Shown: positions 25,164 through 33,948 of the stretch, in pieces
Position numbering within the stretch: the first letter of the stretch is position 1
Layout: the number at the start of each line of letters is the position of its first letter
Assembly: GCA_052035295.1 (NCBI GenBank)
Contig: JBPOHS010000027.1
Coordinates: 1 to 64,000, forward strand
Length of the DNA: 64,000 nucleotides
Direction of reading: 5' to 3'
Origin: HdN1 sp052035295
GTDB taxonomy: Bacteria; Pseudomonadota; Gammaproteobacteria; Pseudomonadales; Ketobacteraceae
Made by a program: the position numbers and the translations under genes
The notes under the pieces: model-generated
Told to the model about the DNA's origin: nothing
Seen by the model: only the letters and a program-made list of their open reading frames with translations
The model's database searches: none

Positions 25164-26090
25164 TCAGGGGCGCTGACGAGGATTGCGCCCCATATGTTTT
25201 TCGTTATAGGTGCTGGCTGATTCTATCTGTTTGCGCCGCTGTTCCAGTCGGCGCTTTTTTTCGTCCGAATGCGTTTCGATGCAATACGGACAACTGATCT
25301 CACGTACATAGTGTTCCGATTGTTGCTCCTCGGGTGAAAGGGGCTGTCCACAGGCATGGCAGGACACATAATCCCCGCGTTCCAAACCATGCGTCACGGT
25401 GACGCGATCATCAAACACAAAGCAATCGCCTTCCCACAGGCTCTCCGTTGCTGGAACATCTTCCAGATACTTCAGCACCCCACCCTTCAGGTGATAGACC
25501 TCTTCGAAACCTTGCTGCAACAAATAGCTCGTGGCTTTTTCACAACGAATCCCACCCGTGCAGAACATGGCGACTTTCTTGTGTTTTTCGGGATCGAGAT
25601 GATTCGCGACCCATTCAGGAAATTCGCGGAAGGTCCGGGTGCGTGGATCGAGGGCGTTCCGGAAACTGCCCACCCGATACTCGTAATCATTGCGGGTATC
25701 GACCACCACGACATCGGGATCGCTGATCAGACGGTTCCAGTCCCTGGCTTCGACATAGGTTCCCACTTCACGATTGGGATCCACCCAAGGAACGCCCATG
25801 GTGACGATCTCTTTCTTCAGTTTCACCTTCATGCGCAGGAACGGCAGATTGTCAGTATGGGAAACCTTGTATTCCAGCGCATTGAAGCGCGCATCAGCCT
25901 TGAACCAGTCGAGCAGACGAGCCATTGCCTCATGCGTGCCGGCGACCGTACCGTTGATGCCTTCCGGCGCGAGCAGGAGCGAACCCCGGATGCCTTCCCG
26001 GCCACACAAGTCCAGCAGCGGTTGCCGCAGTTCCTGGTAATCCGGAAGCGAGACGAATTTGTAGAGCGCAATGACACTGATAGAAGACAC
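25164..26090 (-). CDS. trhO: tRNA uridine(34) hydroxylase TrhO
   Basis: A 308-residue rhodanese-family enzyme (YceA) that makes 5-hydroxyuridine at tRNA wobble position 34, the first step to mo5U or cmo5U, using oxygen. An N-terminal ferredoxin-like domain (EGINGTVAGTHEAM) precedes the rhodanese domain with active cysteine in AMFCTGGIRCEKAT near residue 180. A C-terminal tail has two CxxC pairs (SCHACGQ, SCPYCI), probably a zinc ribbon. Start is GTG at 26090 with AGAGG upstream; the open frame continues upstream without support. Confidence 0.93.
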   Translation of the reverse strand: MSSISVIALYKFVSLPDYQELRQPLLDLCGREGIRGSLLLAPEGINGTVAGTHEAMARLLDWFKADARFNALEYKVSHTDNLPFLRMKVKLKKEIVTMGVPWVDPNREVGTYVEARDWNRLISDPDVVVVDTRNDYEYRVGSFRNALDPRTRTFREFPEWVANHLDPEKHKKVAMFCTGGIRCEKATSYLLQQGFEEVYHLKGGVLKYLEDVPATESLWEGDCFVFDDRVTVTHGLERGDYVSCHACGQPLSPEEQQSEHYVREISCPYCIETHSDEKKRRLEQRRKQIESASTYNEKHMGRNPRQRP

Positions 26091-26162
26091 GAAGCAACCT
26101 CTGCGGACCCGTTGAGCCCGCACATTATAGAGGCGAGACGCATCGCAAATACAGCAGCGCGA

Positions 26163-26492
26163 TCAGGAGGCGCGACGATCGCCTTTGCTGCCACCCATGC
26201 AGGCGGGCGAATCAGGCGAGCTGTTCGACGCGTCGGCCCACTCGGCGGCAGTGTAGGTATGAAGTGCCAGGGCATGCACCGGACCAGCGATCTCCTTGGC
26301 CAGGATCGAATACACGATCTGGTGACGGACAACCTGTTTCTTGCCCAGGAAATCGTCTGTCACGATGACGGCCTTGAAATGGGTTTCCGACCCCGGCGGC
26401 ACGCTGTGCATATGACTTTCGTTGACGACGTCAAGATGGGTAATTTCCAGTGCTTCTTTCAGCTTTTCTTCAATGGTGGACTGAATCGTCAT
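26163..26492 (-). CDS. bolA: BolA family protein
   Basis: A 109-residue BolA/IbaG family protein. The class fold is seen in MTIQSTIEEKLKEALEITHLDVVNESHMHS and FKAVIVTDDFLGKKQVVRHQIVYSILAKEI, with the conserved histidines that can share a [2Fe-2S] cluster with monothiol glutaredoxin. In E. coli BolA shapes morphology and biofilm genes. Its C-terminal 25 residues are low-complexity. It lies 72 bases upstream of trhO on the same strand. Confidence 0.92.
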   Translation of the reverse strand: MTIQSTIEEKLKEALEITHLDVVNESHMHSVPPGSETHFKAVIVTDDFLGKKQVVRHQIVYSILAKEIAGPVHALALHTYTAAEWADASNSSPDSPACMGGSKGDRRAS

Positions 26493-26815
26493 GGAGTGAC
26501 CTTACAACAAGGGAGGTTAAGCCACTGTCCGCCGGTTTGATTGCTGACGCTGGTCTTGCAAAAAACGCACGGACAACCTGAGAGCAGGCGTTCGCTACTT
26601 TAACGGGAGATTAAAGCCTGCATAAAGGGCGACTGTCTGAAAACGTGTACCCACGCACATCAGTCGCCCCAACGATACCGCATTTGTTGTTTTAACAACA
26701 AGTTATGCAAACATTCTCTAAAGTTGCGTCGCCTCGGGCCGACAAACATTCCATTCGCCTTCTTTTTTACAGTAGTCTCCTTTATGGGGAAAAGACAAAA
26801 CGAGCGACCAACGTC
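26493..26815. other. Intergenic region with nested inverted repeats
   Basis: A 323-base region between bolA (minus) and a small plus-strand gene. It holds GGGCGACTG (about 26628) with its complement CAGTCGCCC at 26661-26669, a nested GCAGG...CTTTAA...TTAAAG...CCTGC hairpin just before it, and TTGTTGTTTTAACAACAA near 26682-26699. These could be promoter operators or a short structured RNA; no coding region is evident. Confidence 0.4.
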
Positions 26816-27121
26816 ATGTTGCAGATGCCGCCGATTCAACGGCGAGAAATTGAACGCCTGAAGTCGAACCGATCGATCCGTATCGAACGGGTAGCGACAA
26901 CACCCAGGATCGACAGGGATCACCCGGAACCGGTTCTGCCGGAGAGACGCATGACCGCTGAACGCCGGCAACGGGACGTGCCCGTGAACAATGATCGACG
27001 CCGCAGTCGGGGCCGTCGCATCCCGCGCCCCCAACCCAATGCCAAGATCCGGGCCCTGCTGGATAACACCGAGGCCAGCCAGACGCAGACCCAAGGGCGA
27101 TTCATTGACGAAAACGTCTGA
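26816..27121 (+). CDS. Small arginine-rich hypothetical protein
   Basis: A 101-residue protein of no family known to me. It is very basic and hydrophilic, with PERRMTAERRQRDVPVNNDRRRSR in the middle and no signal peptide or membrane segment. Such proteins often bind nucleic acid or are disordered. The ATG at 26816 is picked since the frame upstream looks non-coding, but the ribosome site is weak and starts up to 26705 are possible. It stands alone before mdh. Confidence 0.5.
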   Translation: MLQMPPIQRREIERLKSNRSIRIERVATTPRIDRDHPEPVLPERRMTAERRQRDVPVNNDRRRSRGRRIPRPQPNAKIRALLDNTEASQTQTQGRFIDENV

Positions 27122-27232
27122 AAGACAACGGCTAAAACGCCATTAATTGGACCCGTTGCTGGTATTTGATGTCTCACCTGCATAAAATGGGCGGCGTTTC
27201 ATTTGGACCCACCACCCCAGGAGATTGCATCA

Positions 27233-28213
27233 ATGAAAAAACCTGTACGCGTAACCGTCACCGGCGCAGCGGGCCAGATCAGCTACTCACTGCTTTTCCG
27301 TATTGCTTCCGGCGAAATGCTGGGCAAGGATCAACCCGTTATCCTGCAGATGCTCGAAATCACGCCTGCACTCAAAGCCCTGAACGGCGTTGCCATGGAG
27401 CTGGATGACTGCGCGTTCCCACTCCTGCACGGCATGGTACAGTCCGATGATCCCAACGTGGCGTTCAAGGATACCGACTACGCCCTGCTCGTGGGTGCCC
27501 GTCCGCGCGGCCCCGGCATGGAACGTAAAGACCTGCTCGAAGCCAACGCAGCCATCTTCTCGGTGCAAGGCAAAGCCATCAATGATAACGCCAGCCGTGG
27601 CGTGAAAGTGCTGGTGGTCGGCAACCCCGCCAACACCAACTCGTTGATTGCCCAGCGTAACGCGAAAGACATCAACCCACGCCAGTTCACCGCGATGACC
27701 CGCCTGGATCACAACCGCGCCCTGACCCAGCTGGCTCAACAGACCGGCACGTCGATCAACGACATCCGTAAGGTCACCATCTGGGGTAACCACTCCTCGA
27801 CCCAGTACCCTGACATTTCCAAGGCTACCGTTGCCGGCAAGCAAGCTGAAGGTCTGGTGGATCAAGCCTGGTACCGTGAAACCTACATCCCGACCGTTCA
27901 ACAACGTGGCGCGGCCATTATCCAGGCCCGTGGCGCCAGCTCGGCGGCTTCTGCTGCCAACGCTGCCATCAACCACATGCGCGACTGGGCCCTGGGCACA
28001 CCGGAAGGCGACTGGACGAGCATGGGCGTGTACAGCGACGGTTCCTACGGCATCGATGCCGGCCTGATCTACTCCTTCCCCTGCGTGTGCAAGGACGGCG
28101 ACTGGCAAATCGTGCAAGGCCTCGAAATCAGCGAATTCAGCCGCGAGAAAATGAAAGCGACTGAAAAAGAGCTGGCAGAAGAGCGCGATGCCGTTCAACA
28201 CCTGCTGCCCTGA
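27233..28213 (+). CDS. mdh: Malate dehydrogenase
   Basis: A 326-residue NAD-dependent malate dehydrogenase that interconverts malate and oxaloacetate in the TCA and glyoxylate cycles. NAD-binding GAAGQISYSLLFRIASG is at residues 10-26, the substrate arginines in ARPRGPGMERKD near 95 and TRLDHNRAL near 160, and the catalytic histidine in IWGNHSSTQYPD near 190. This 326-329 residue form is of the cytosolic/plant-like type common in proteobacteria such as Burkholderia and differs from E. coli Mdh. AGGAG precedes the ATG and a terminator follows. Confidence 0.96.
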   Translation: MKKPVRVTVTGAAGQISYSLLFRIASGEMLGKDQPVILQMLEITPALKALNGVAMELDDCAFPLLHGMVQSDDPNVAFKDTDYALLVGARPRGPGMERKDLLEANAAIFSVQGKAINDNASRGVKVLVVGNPANTNSLIAQRNAKDINPRQFTAMTRLDHNRALTQLAQQTGTSINDIRKVTIWGNHSSTQYPDISKATVAGKQAEGLVDQAWYRETYIPTVQQRGAAIIQARGASSAASAANAAINHMRDWALGTPEGDWTSMGVYSDGSYGIDAGLIYSFPCVCKDGDWQIVQGLEISEFSREKMKATEKELAEERDAVQHLLP

Positions 28214-28283
28214 GCTGCAATCAACTTTGAAAGCGCGGACGCGGACGATGTAATTACCTGCCAACCGTGCTAAAAAAGTCATC

Positions 28284-28312
28284 AAACCCCGGCCCTGATG
28301 CCGGGGTTTTTT
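28284..28312 (+). terminator. Rho-independent terminator of mdh
   Basis: Stem AAACCCCGG / CCGGGGTTT with an 8-base loop followed by a T-run (TTTTTT), about 70 bases after the mdh stop. Confidence 0.92.
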
Positions 28313-28454
28313 GTTCATGATCCTGCCGATCCACATGTTCGGAAAAGCCAACTTTTTGTCAATCGCCGTCATTGTGACCAATAAGTCTCCCTACCCATAA
28401 TCGTTCACTACAGCCCAACCGGGCCGACACTCAATCTGGGGAGCACATAACGCC

Positions 28455-30497
28455 ATGACTGCGACACAACCCTTTCCGCATATTTTCCAGCCGCTGGATC
28501 TCGGTTTCACCAAGATCAAGAACCGGATCCTCATGGGCTCCATGCATACCATGCTGGAAGAAATGGAAAACGGTTTCGAACGCATGGCGGTGTACTTTTC
28601 CGAGCGGGCGCGGGGCGGTGTCGGCATGATCATCACCGGCGGTATCGCCCCCAACGAAGTCGGCCTGTCGGCGCCCGGACTCGCCAAGCTGACTAACGAG
28701 GAAGAAGTCGAACGCCATCGCATCGTGACAGAGCGCGTTCACGCCACCGCGCCTGACTGCAAGATCTGCATGCAGATACTGCATGTCGGTCGTTACGCGT
28801 ATCACCCCGCACTGGTCGCGCCCTCACCCATCAAGGCACGCATCAGCCCGTTTGTTCCCAATGAATTGACCGAAGCACAAATCCTCGAGCAGATCAGTGA
28901 TTTCGTGCGTTGCGCCACCCTCGCACAACAAGCCGGATACGATGGCGTGGAAGTCATCGGCTCCGCTGGCTATCTGATCAGCGAATTCCTCGTGGAACAC
29001 ACCAACCAACGCCAGGATCGCTGGGGCGGAAGCTACGAAAACCGCATGCGCTTCGCCGTGGAAATCATTCGCCAGATTCGCGAGGCCGTCGGCCCGGATT
29101 TCATTGTGGTGTATCGCATCGCAGCCATGGAATTGCTCGAAAAGGGCAGCTCCTGGGAAGAAGTCGTGACGCTCGCCAAGGCCATGGAAAAAGTCGGTGT
29201 CACCATCATCAGTACGCATTTCACCTGGCATGAAGCACGGGTGCCCACGCTTGCCACCATGGTTCCGCGCGCCGCCTTTACCGGTGTTACTGCCAGATTG
29301 CGCAAGGAAGTGAAGGTTCCACTGATCACCAGCAATCGCATCAACATGCCAGCAGTGGCAGAGCAGGTGCTCGCCGAAGGCCGTGCAGATATTGTGTCGA
29401 TGGCGCGGCCGATGCTCGCCGACCCGGAATTCGTCAACAAGGCGCGCGACAATCGCGTCGATGAAATCAACACCTGCATCGCCTGTAACCAGGCCTGCCT
29501 CGATCATACCTTTACCGGGCGGTTGACGACGTGTCTGGTCAATCCGCGTGCGTGCTACGAAACCGAGCTGAATTTCCGGCCGGTCAGCATGGCGAAGCGC
29601 ATTGCCGTGGTGGGTGCGGGCCCGGCAGGATTGGCGTTTTCCACTAACGCTGCCGCCAGGGGGCACGCCGTCACCCTGTTTGACAGCGCCAACGAAATCG
29701 GGGGGCAGTTCAATATTGCCAAGCGTATTCCGGGCAAGGAGGAATTTTACGAAACCCTGCGTTATTACCGGAAGCAAATCGAGTTGACAGGGGTCGATTT
29801 GAAACTGGGCACCCGCGTTACGGCACAAGCCCTGATCGACGGCCGATTCGACGACATCGTGCTGGCAACAGGTGTCGTACCGCGCACGCCGGCCATTCCC
29901 GGTATCGATCATCCGATGGTGGTGGGCTACCTGGACGCCATCCTCGGCCGCAAGCCTATCGGAAAACGTGTCGCCATCATCGGTGCGGGCGGTATTGGAT
30001 TCGACGTGGCGGAGCTCCTTTCGCACGCCGGCGTCTCGTCGGCCATGAGCCTCGACAAATTTGCCGAGGAATGGGGCGTGGATTTTACGCATCATCCTCG
30101 TGGTGGCGTCGCCGGCATTACCCCCCGCGTCGAAAAAGCCGATCGGGACATCTGGCTGCTGCAACGAAAAACCACGCCGGTTGGGCAGAATCTCGGGCGC
30201 ACCACCGGCTGGACCCACAAAATCCTACTGGAGCGCAAAGACGTACGGATGCTAAACGGCGTTGACTACGAGCGTATCGACGATGAAGGACTGCACCTGC
30301 TCATCAATGGTCAGGCACAGACCCTGCCGGTCGATACCATCATCGTGTGCGCGGGACAGGACCCTTTGCGCGAACTGCAAACAGCACTGGCAGGTGCAGG
30401 ACAAAATGTGCATTTGGTGGGTGGTGCAGATGTTGCCGCCGAGCTGGATGCGAAGCGCGCAATCCATCAGGCGTCGTGGCTGGCCGCGACCATTTGA
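28455..30497 (+). CDS. fadH: NADPH-dependent 2,4-dienoyl-CoA reductase
   Basis: A 680-residue FMN/FAD/[4Fe-4S] enzyme that reduces 2,4-dienoyl-CoA during beta-oxidation of unsaturated fatty acids. An N-terminal Old-Yellow-Enzyme barrel (GRYAYHPALVAPSPIK, HTNQRQDRWGGSYENR) spans residues 1-340. The cluster cysteines follow in CIACNQACLDHTFTGRLTTC, then an FAD domain (VVGAGPAGLAFSTNAAARG near 385) and an NADPH domain (AIIGAGGIGFDVAELL near 510). E. coli FadH has 672 residues. It stands alone, with GGGGAG upstream, and fits the lipid-degrading theme of the region. Confidence 0.95.
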   Translation: MTATQPFPHIFQPLDLGFTKIKNRILMGSMHTMLEEMENGFERMAVYFSERARGGVGMIITGGIAPNEVGLSAPGLAKLTNEEEVERHRIVTERVHATAPDCKICMQILHVGRYAYHPALVAPSPIKARISPFVPNELTEAQILEQISDFVRCATLAQQAGYDGVEVIGSAGYLISEFLVEHTNQRQDRWGGSYENRMRFAVEIIRQIREAVGPDFIVVYRIAAMELLEKGSSWEEVVTLAKAMEKVGVTIISTHFTWHEARVPTLATMVPRAAFTGVTARLRKEVKVPLITSNRINMPAVAEQVLAEGRADIVSMARPMLADPEFVNKARDNRVDEINTCIACNQACLDHTFTGRLTTCLVNPRACYETELNFRPVSMAKRIAVVGAGPAGLAFSTNAAARGHAVTLFDSANEIGGQFNIAKRIPGKEEFYETLRYYRKQIELTGVDLKLGTRVTAQALIDGRFDDIVLATGVVPRTPAIPGIDHPMVVGYLDAILGRKPIGKRVAIIGAGGIGFDVAELLSHAGVSSAMSLDKFAEEWGVDFTHHPRGGVAGITPRVEKADRDIWLLQRKTTPVGQNLGRTTGWTHKILLERKDVRMLNGVDYERIDDEGLHLLINGQAQTLPVDTIIVCAGQDPLRELQTALAGAGQNVHLVGGADVAAELDAKRAIHQASWLAATI

Positions 30498-30523
30498 TCA
30501 CCCATGTTTCTCCGGGTGCCCGG

Positions 30524-30817
30524 CTACCACGCACGGGCACCCAGACGATAATCCCGCAATTTTTCGGTCTCGGATTCTTTACCTGATTCAGAAACCAGCG
30601 TGTCTTTACGCAGGGGTGGAACCAGCCAATCCCGCAACCTGACCACCATCACCAACAGTTCTTCATCCATCGCGGCATCTTCGATTTCAGTCAAGCGAAT
30701 GCGCGCATAATCGGGCTCACGCGCCAGTCGATCAAGATCCACGGTCTGATTCAACGACCGCCGCACCATGAGTTTGAAGCGGGCCAACATTTGGGCAAGT
30801 TCCAGTTTCGCGTCCAC
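30524..30817 (-). CDS. Conserved small hypothetical protein
   Basis: A 97-residue, largely helical cytoplasmic protein with alternating charges (LARFKLMVRRSLNQTVDLDRLAREPDYAR). I do not recognise the family. The start is GTG at 30817; an ATG is not available upstream. It converges with fadH and has no partner on its strand. The composition and codon use resemble the neighbours, so I treat it as a real gene. Confidence 0.55.
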   Translation of the reverse strand: MDAKLELAQMLARFKLMVRRSLNQTVDLDRLAREPDYARIRLTEIEDAAMDEELLVMVVRLRDWLVPPLRKDTLVSESGKESETEKLRDYRLGARAW

Positions 30818-31051
30818 TACTACACCTCACGCTTTCAGGATCGGATGACCGGTTCGAATACAATAACGCTGAATGTCAGCGAAAATCATGCCTAATGGGC
30901 ACAACAATGAGAAAAATGCAGGTATTGACACAAGGTGATCAACAAACAATCACACTCTTGAAAGAGCGCGCCATTTTATAGTGCAACACATGGCACTATG
31001 GCACGCAAAATGGGCAATTTCGTGACAAAGGCAGGAGAGAGTCGGTCGCAT

Positions 31052-31073
31052 CTGCGGGCACCGGGGCCCGCAG
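31052..31073 (-). terminator. GC-rich hairpin after the RraA-like gene
   Basis: CTGCGGGC / GCCCGCAG with a 6-base loop, 22 bases beyond the stop of the minus-strand gene at 31095. No clear T-run follows on that strand, so the termination role is probable rather than certain. Confidence 0.5.
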
Positions 31074-31094
31074 TGTTTGGCAGGAAATACGGGC

Positions 31095-31574
31095 TTACAG
31101 CAAGGGTTCGCTACTGACGATAATGCCGTTGTTGTCGGCATAGACATATTCGCCTTCACGGAAGGTGACGCCGCCGAAAGTAACGGGGATATTCAGGTCC
31201 CCTCTTCCCTGGCGATTGCTTTTCAGCGGAATCGAGCCGAGGGCCTGTACGCCGAGTTCCGTCTTGCGAACTTCATCCACATCGCGTATCGCGCCAAAAA
31301 TGATGATGCCTTCCCAACCGTTCTGCGCCGCCTGGGCTGCCAGCATGTCACCCAACAAGGCGCAACGCTTTGAACCGCCACCGTCCACCACCATCACCTT
31401 GCCCTGACCGGGTTTCCCCACCTGATCCTTGACCACGGTGTTGTCTTCATGGCACTTCACGGTAACGATTTGCCCACTGAACACCGGCCGGCCACCGTAA
31501 TTGGCAAACATCGATTCCACGACACGAACCTTGTCAGGATGAGCGTCACACAGATCGCACGTTACAAAAGTCAT
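31095..31574 (-). CDS. RraA-like protein (RNase E inhibitor / HMG aldolase family)
   Basis: A 159-residue protein of the RraA/methyltransferase MenG-like family, close in length to E. coli RraA (161). VVDGGGSKRCALLGDMLAAQAAQNGWEGIIIFGAIRD is the core with the aldolase-type Gly and Arg residues, and the end VPVTFGGVTFREGEYVYADNNGIIV is typical. Members either bind and inhibit RNase E or act as 4-hydroxy-4-methyl-2-oxoglutarate/oxaloacetate aldolases, and sequence alone does not settle which. ATG at 31574 has AGGAA upstream; the frame has another ATG at 31589. It lies 33 bases after the oxidoreductase gene. Confidence 0.88.
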   Translation of the reverse strand: MTFVTCDLCDAHPDKVRVVESMFANYGGRPVFSGQIVTVKCHEDNTVVKDQVGKPGQGKVMVVDGGGSKRCALLGDMLAAQAAQNGWEGIIIFGAIRDVDEVRKTELGVQALGSIPLKSNRQGRGDLNIPVTFGGVTFREGEYVYADNNGIIVSSEPLL

Positions 31575-31607
31575 CGGAGTGTTCCTCATGAGGGATAGAT
31601 GTAAAGG

Positions 31608-32306
31608 TCATGCCTGACCAGTTGTTGCCAGGGTAACTATTTTTTCGTAGCTGAAAATGCCCACTTCGGGCAACCCCGCGACTTGCACCGGCAGTACGCT
31701 CTTGTTGACCAGGGCACGGGCGAGCGTGTCATCCTCAATGCCACGGTACGGCTTGAGAGGGCCCAACAGCAGCGGATTGATCACTCGCGTTACTTTGATT
31801 CCGATTTCTTCCAGCGGTCGCGACTCATCGCGATCCCCCATCAGCATCGATGGATGAAAGATTGACAACGACGCAAAACGTAACGCCTTGAGTGCGCTTT
31901 CCAGCTCGCCTTTGACACGGCTGTAAAACACGTGGGAACGCGGGGAAGCGCCTATGGCGGAGACCTGTAACCAGTGTTTGACTCCGGCCGCCTTGCAGTA
32001 TTGGGCTGCCGCGAGATTGTATTCGAAATCCACTTTACGAAAGGCTTGCTGACTACCGGCTTTCTTGATGGTCGTCCCAAGGCAGCAGATGGCGGCGTCC
32101 GCACCGGCGAGATCCGCCTTGAGCGCGTCGAGCGAATCAAAATCAAGCGTCGGGTTGGACAGTTTAGGATGGGGCAGCTTCGAATTGGACAATTCCAGTG
32201 GGCGGCGGGTTGGGGCCACAACCGATGTTACCTGGTCATTCTCCAGGAGCAGTTGCAGGCACGCACCACCGATCAGGCCGGTTGCACCCCATAACACAAT
32301 CTTCAT
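31608..32306 (-). CDS. NAD(P)-binding oxidoreductase, HTATIP2-like
   Basis: A 232-residue Rossmann-fold protein of the atypical short-chain reductase group (NmrA/TIP30 type). The dinucleotide motif GATGLIGGACLQLLLE is at residues 7-22; ICCLGTTIKKAGSQQAFRKVDFEYN and LQVSAIGASPRSHVFYSRVKGELE (with a Y-x-x-x-K pair) confirm the family. Substrate unknown. It probably forms one transcript with the RraA-like gene. Confidence 0.87.
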   Translation of the reverse strand: MKIVLWGATGLIGGACLQLLLENDQVTSVVAPTRRPLELSNSKLPHPKLSNPTLDFDSLDALKADLAGADAAICCLGTTIKKAGSQQAFRKVDFEYNLAAAQYCKAAGVKHWLQVSAIGASPRSHVFYSRVKGELESALKALRFASLSIFHPSMLMGDRDESRPLEEIGIKVTRVINPLLLGPLKPYRGIEDDTLARALVNKSVLPVQVAGLPEVGIFSYEKIVTLATTGQA

Positions 32307-32379
32307 AGGCGTTCCTCTGCAGAGGGGTTGGATTGCTGCAGAGTCTACGCGGAAGCTGCGCCGCTGTTAATAGACGGGC

Positions 32380-33825
32380 TCAATAGAAATAGGTCATCTC
32401 GAGTTGAACGTAATCATCGCTCTCGATGATGCCCAGTTTGCGATCCGCATCGGTCAGTCGCGCCAGCTGATTGAGCGCCTCGAGCGCTTCGGGGCTGTCC
32501 AGCAAACCGTACACACCGTCGGGGCCGGAGAGGGCCGTCAACACCGCGAGCAGGCCCCGCTCGTCGATGGCTTGCTGGAGGAAATCCGCGATGAATTCAA
32601 CGTTAAGGCTACTGTCGATGGCGCCCGAAGACTGTATACGTGCGACCGCATCGGCGACCGTCGGACTCAAGGGCGATTCGCCACGATCCAGCACCGATTG
32701 CGCATTGAGTTTCAATTGCCAGGAATCCCCAAGTCGCCGTTTCGCCTCCAGGGTAAGTACCTTCTCCTTGGAGTCGGGATCAAACAAACCACCGAACAGG
32801 ATCTCGGTCGACTGGACGTCATTGAAGGTCAATCGTGTACCCAGGCCGATATCGTGCTCGAAGAACCCGGGCGATAGTTCGTTACGCTCATCCCACAAAT
32901 ATTCAGCAATCAGGGTCAGATCCAGATCGGATTCGAATATGGCACCGAAGGTGTATTCACCCCCGACCACGGCGGCGTCGTAAGGTTGAAACGCACTGCT
33001 GACGTGAATGGCTTCAAGCTTACCGATCCAGCCTTCGTAAATGTATTCGAGTTCGAGGCCAATTTGATCCTTGTGGTGGTAGTAAGGCACCAGCCGGGGA
33101 TCAAAGAAATCGAAGTTGAAACCAAAGCTGGGCTCGCGATCTATGCCGGAAAACAAGGACAGGCCCATTTCCAGTTCATCGGTCAGCTGACGGCGCCAGC
33201 GGGCGGCGAAATCGACATCACCTTCACTTTCGCCCTGGTCGTAGACCGCTTCGTCATCGACGAGGATCGGTGTGCGCAGGCGCCCGTCTTCACCGGGAAA
33301 CGGACGTTCACGAAAACCCAGCAACAGATAGGCGTCGAAATTGCCCCACTCGTGTTCCAACGACAAGCCCACCAAGGGTTGGCCGAGTTTTTCGTCTTTG
33401 TCGCCTTCCACGAAATCCTTCTGGTTGATGACATCGACCACATTGAGAAATTCGGTCTTGCCCCAGTGTACCCGCGAAACGCCCGCCTTGAGTTCCCAGG
33501 CATTGCCGATACGCGCCCACAGCGCTTCGCGTATATCAATATGATTGCGCTCGCTGTCGAGCGTATCCACGCGTAGAAACGGCACGAAATTGAAAGTCGT
33601 GTCGTCATCGATTTCGCGGAAATAGTCGCTCTGCAAACGCAGACCCCACGCGTTTTGTTCCTGACCGAACTCGCCCGGGTTCTTGAAATATCGATATTCC
33701 GCGCCGATTTCAGCTTTCCATTCGCCCCCATCGAACATGGATTCGAACAGTGCATGAGCGTTGGTCGCCAGCATCAGCGGCAATACAAGCAAGGGTTTGA
33801 AACGCAAGGACATAAGTAAAAGCAT
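32380..33825 (-). CDS. Outer-membrane barrel protein, DUF1302-like
   Basis: A 481-residue exported protein with a signal peptide (MLATNAHALF, cleavage near residue 26) and many amphipathic strands ending VQLEMTYFY with a C-terminal aromatic. The sequence EALWARIGNAWELKAGVSRVHWGKTEFLNVVDVINQKDF resembles the conserved core of DUF1302 barrels (GRQVVNWGE... type). Such proteins go with LolA-like proteins and RND (MMPL-type) exporters. A LolA-like gene is directly upstream but no RND gene is in view. A second ATG at 33813 is possible. Confidence 0.72.
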   Translation of the reverse strand: MLLLMSLRFKPLLVLPLMLATNAHALFESMFDGGEWKAEIGAEYRYFKNPGEFGQEQNAWGLRLQSDYFREIDDDTTFNFVPFLRVDTLDSERNHIDIREALWARIGNAWELKAGVSRVHWGKTEFLNVVDVINQKDFVEGDKDEKLGQPLVGLSLEHEWGNFDAYLLLGFRERPFPGEDGRLRTPILVDDEAVYDQGESEGDVDFAARWRRQLTDELEMGLSLFSGIDREPSFGFNFDFFDPRLVPYYHHKDQIGLELEYIYEGWIGKLEAIHVSSAFQPYDAAVVGGEYTFGAIFESDLDLTLIAEYLWDERNELSPGFFEHDIGLGTRLTFNDVQSTEILFGGLFDPDSKEKVLTLEAKRRLGDSWQLKLNAQSVLDRGESPLSPTVADAVARIQSSGAIDSSLNVEFIADFLQQAIDERGLLAVLTALSGPDGVYGLLDSPEALEALNQLARLTDADRKLGIIESDDYVQLEMTYFY

Positions 33826-33948
33826 CCATCAGGTGCAGGCCGGGCGAACAGGCGCGGCAAAACACGTCGTTCTTTAACTATAGACGGGCGAGTGTCGAAA
33901 GGGGCAGGAGGAAGCAACGAATGTCACTTCCTCCAATGGGACAGGACG

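Noticed and set aside
28824..30218. A 464-residue open frame antisense to fadH
   Set aside because: Shadow of a clear fadH gene with all motifs in place on the other strand.
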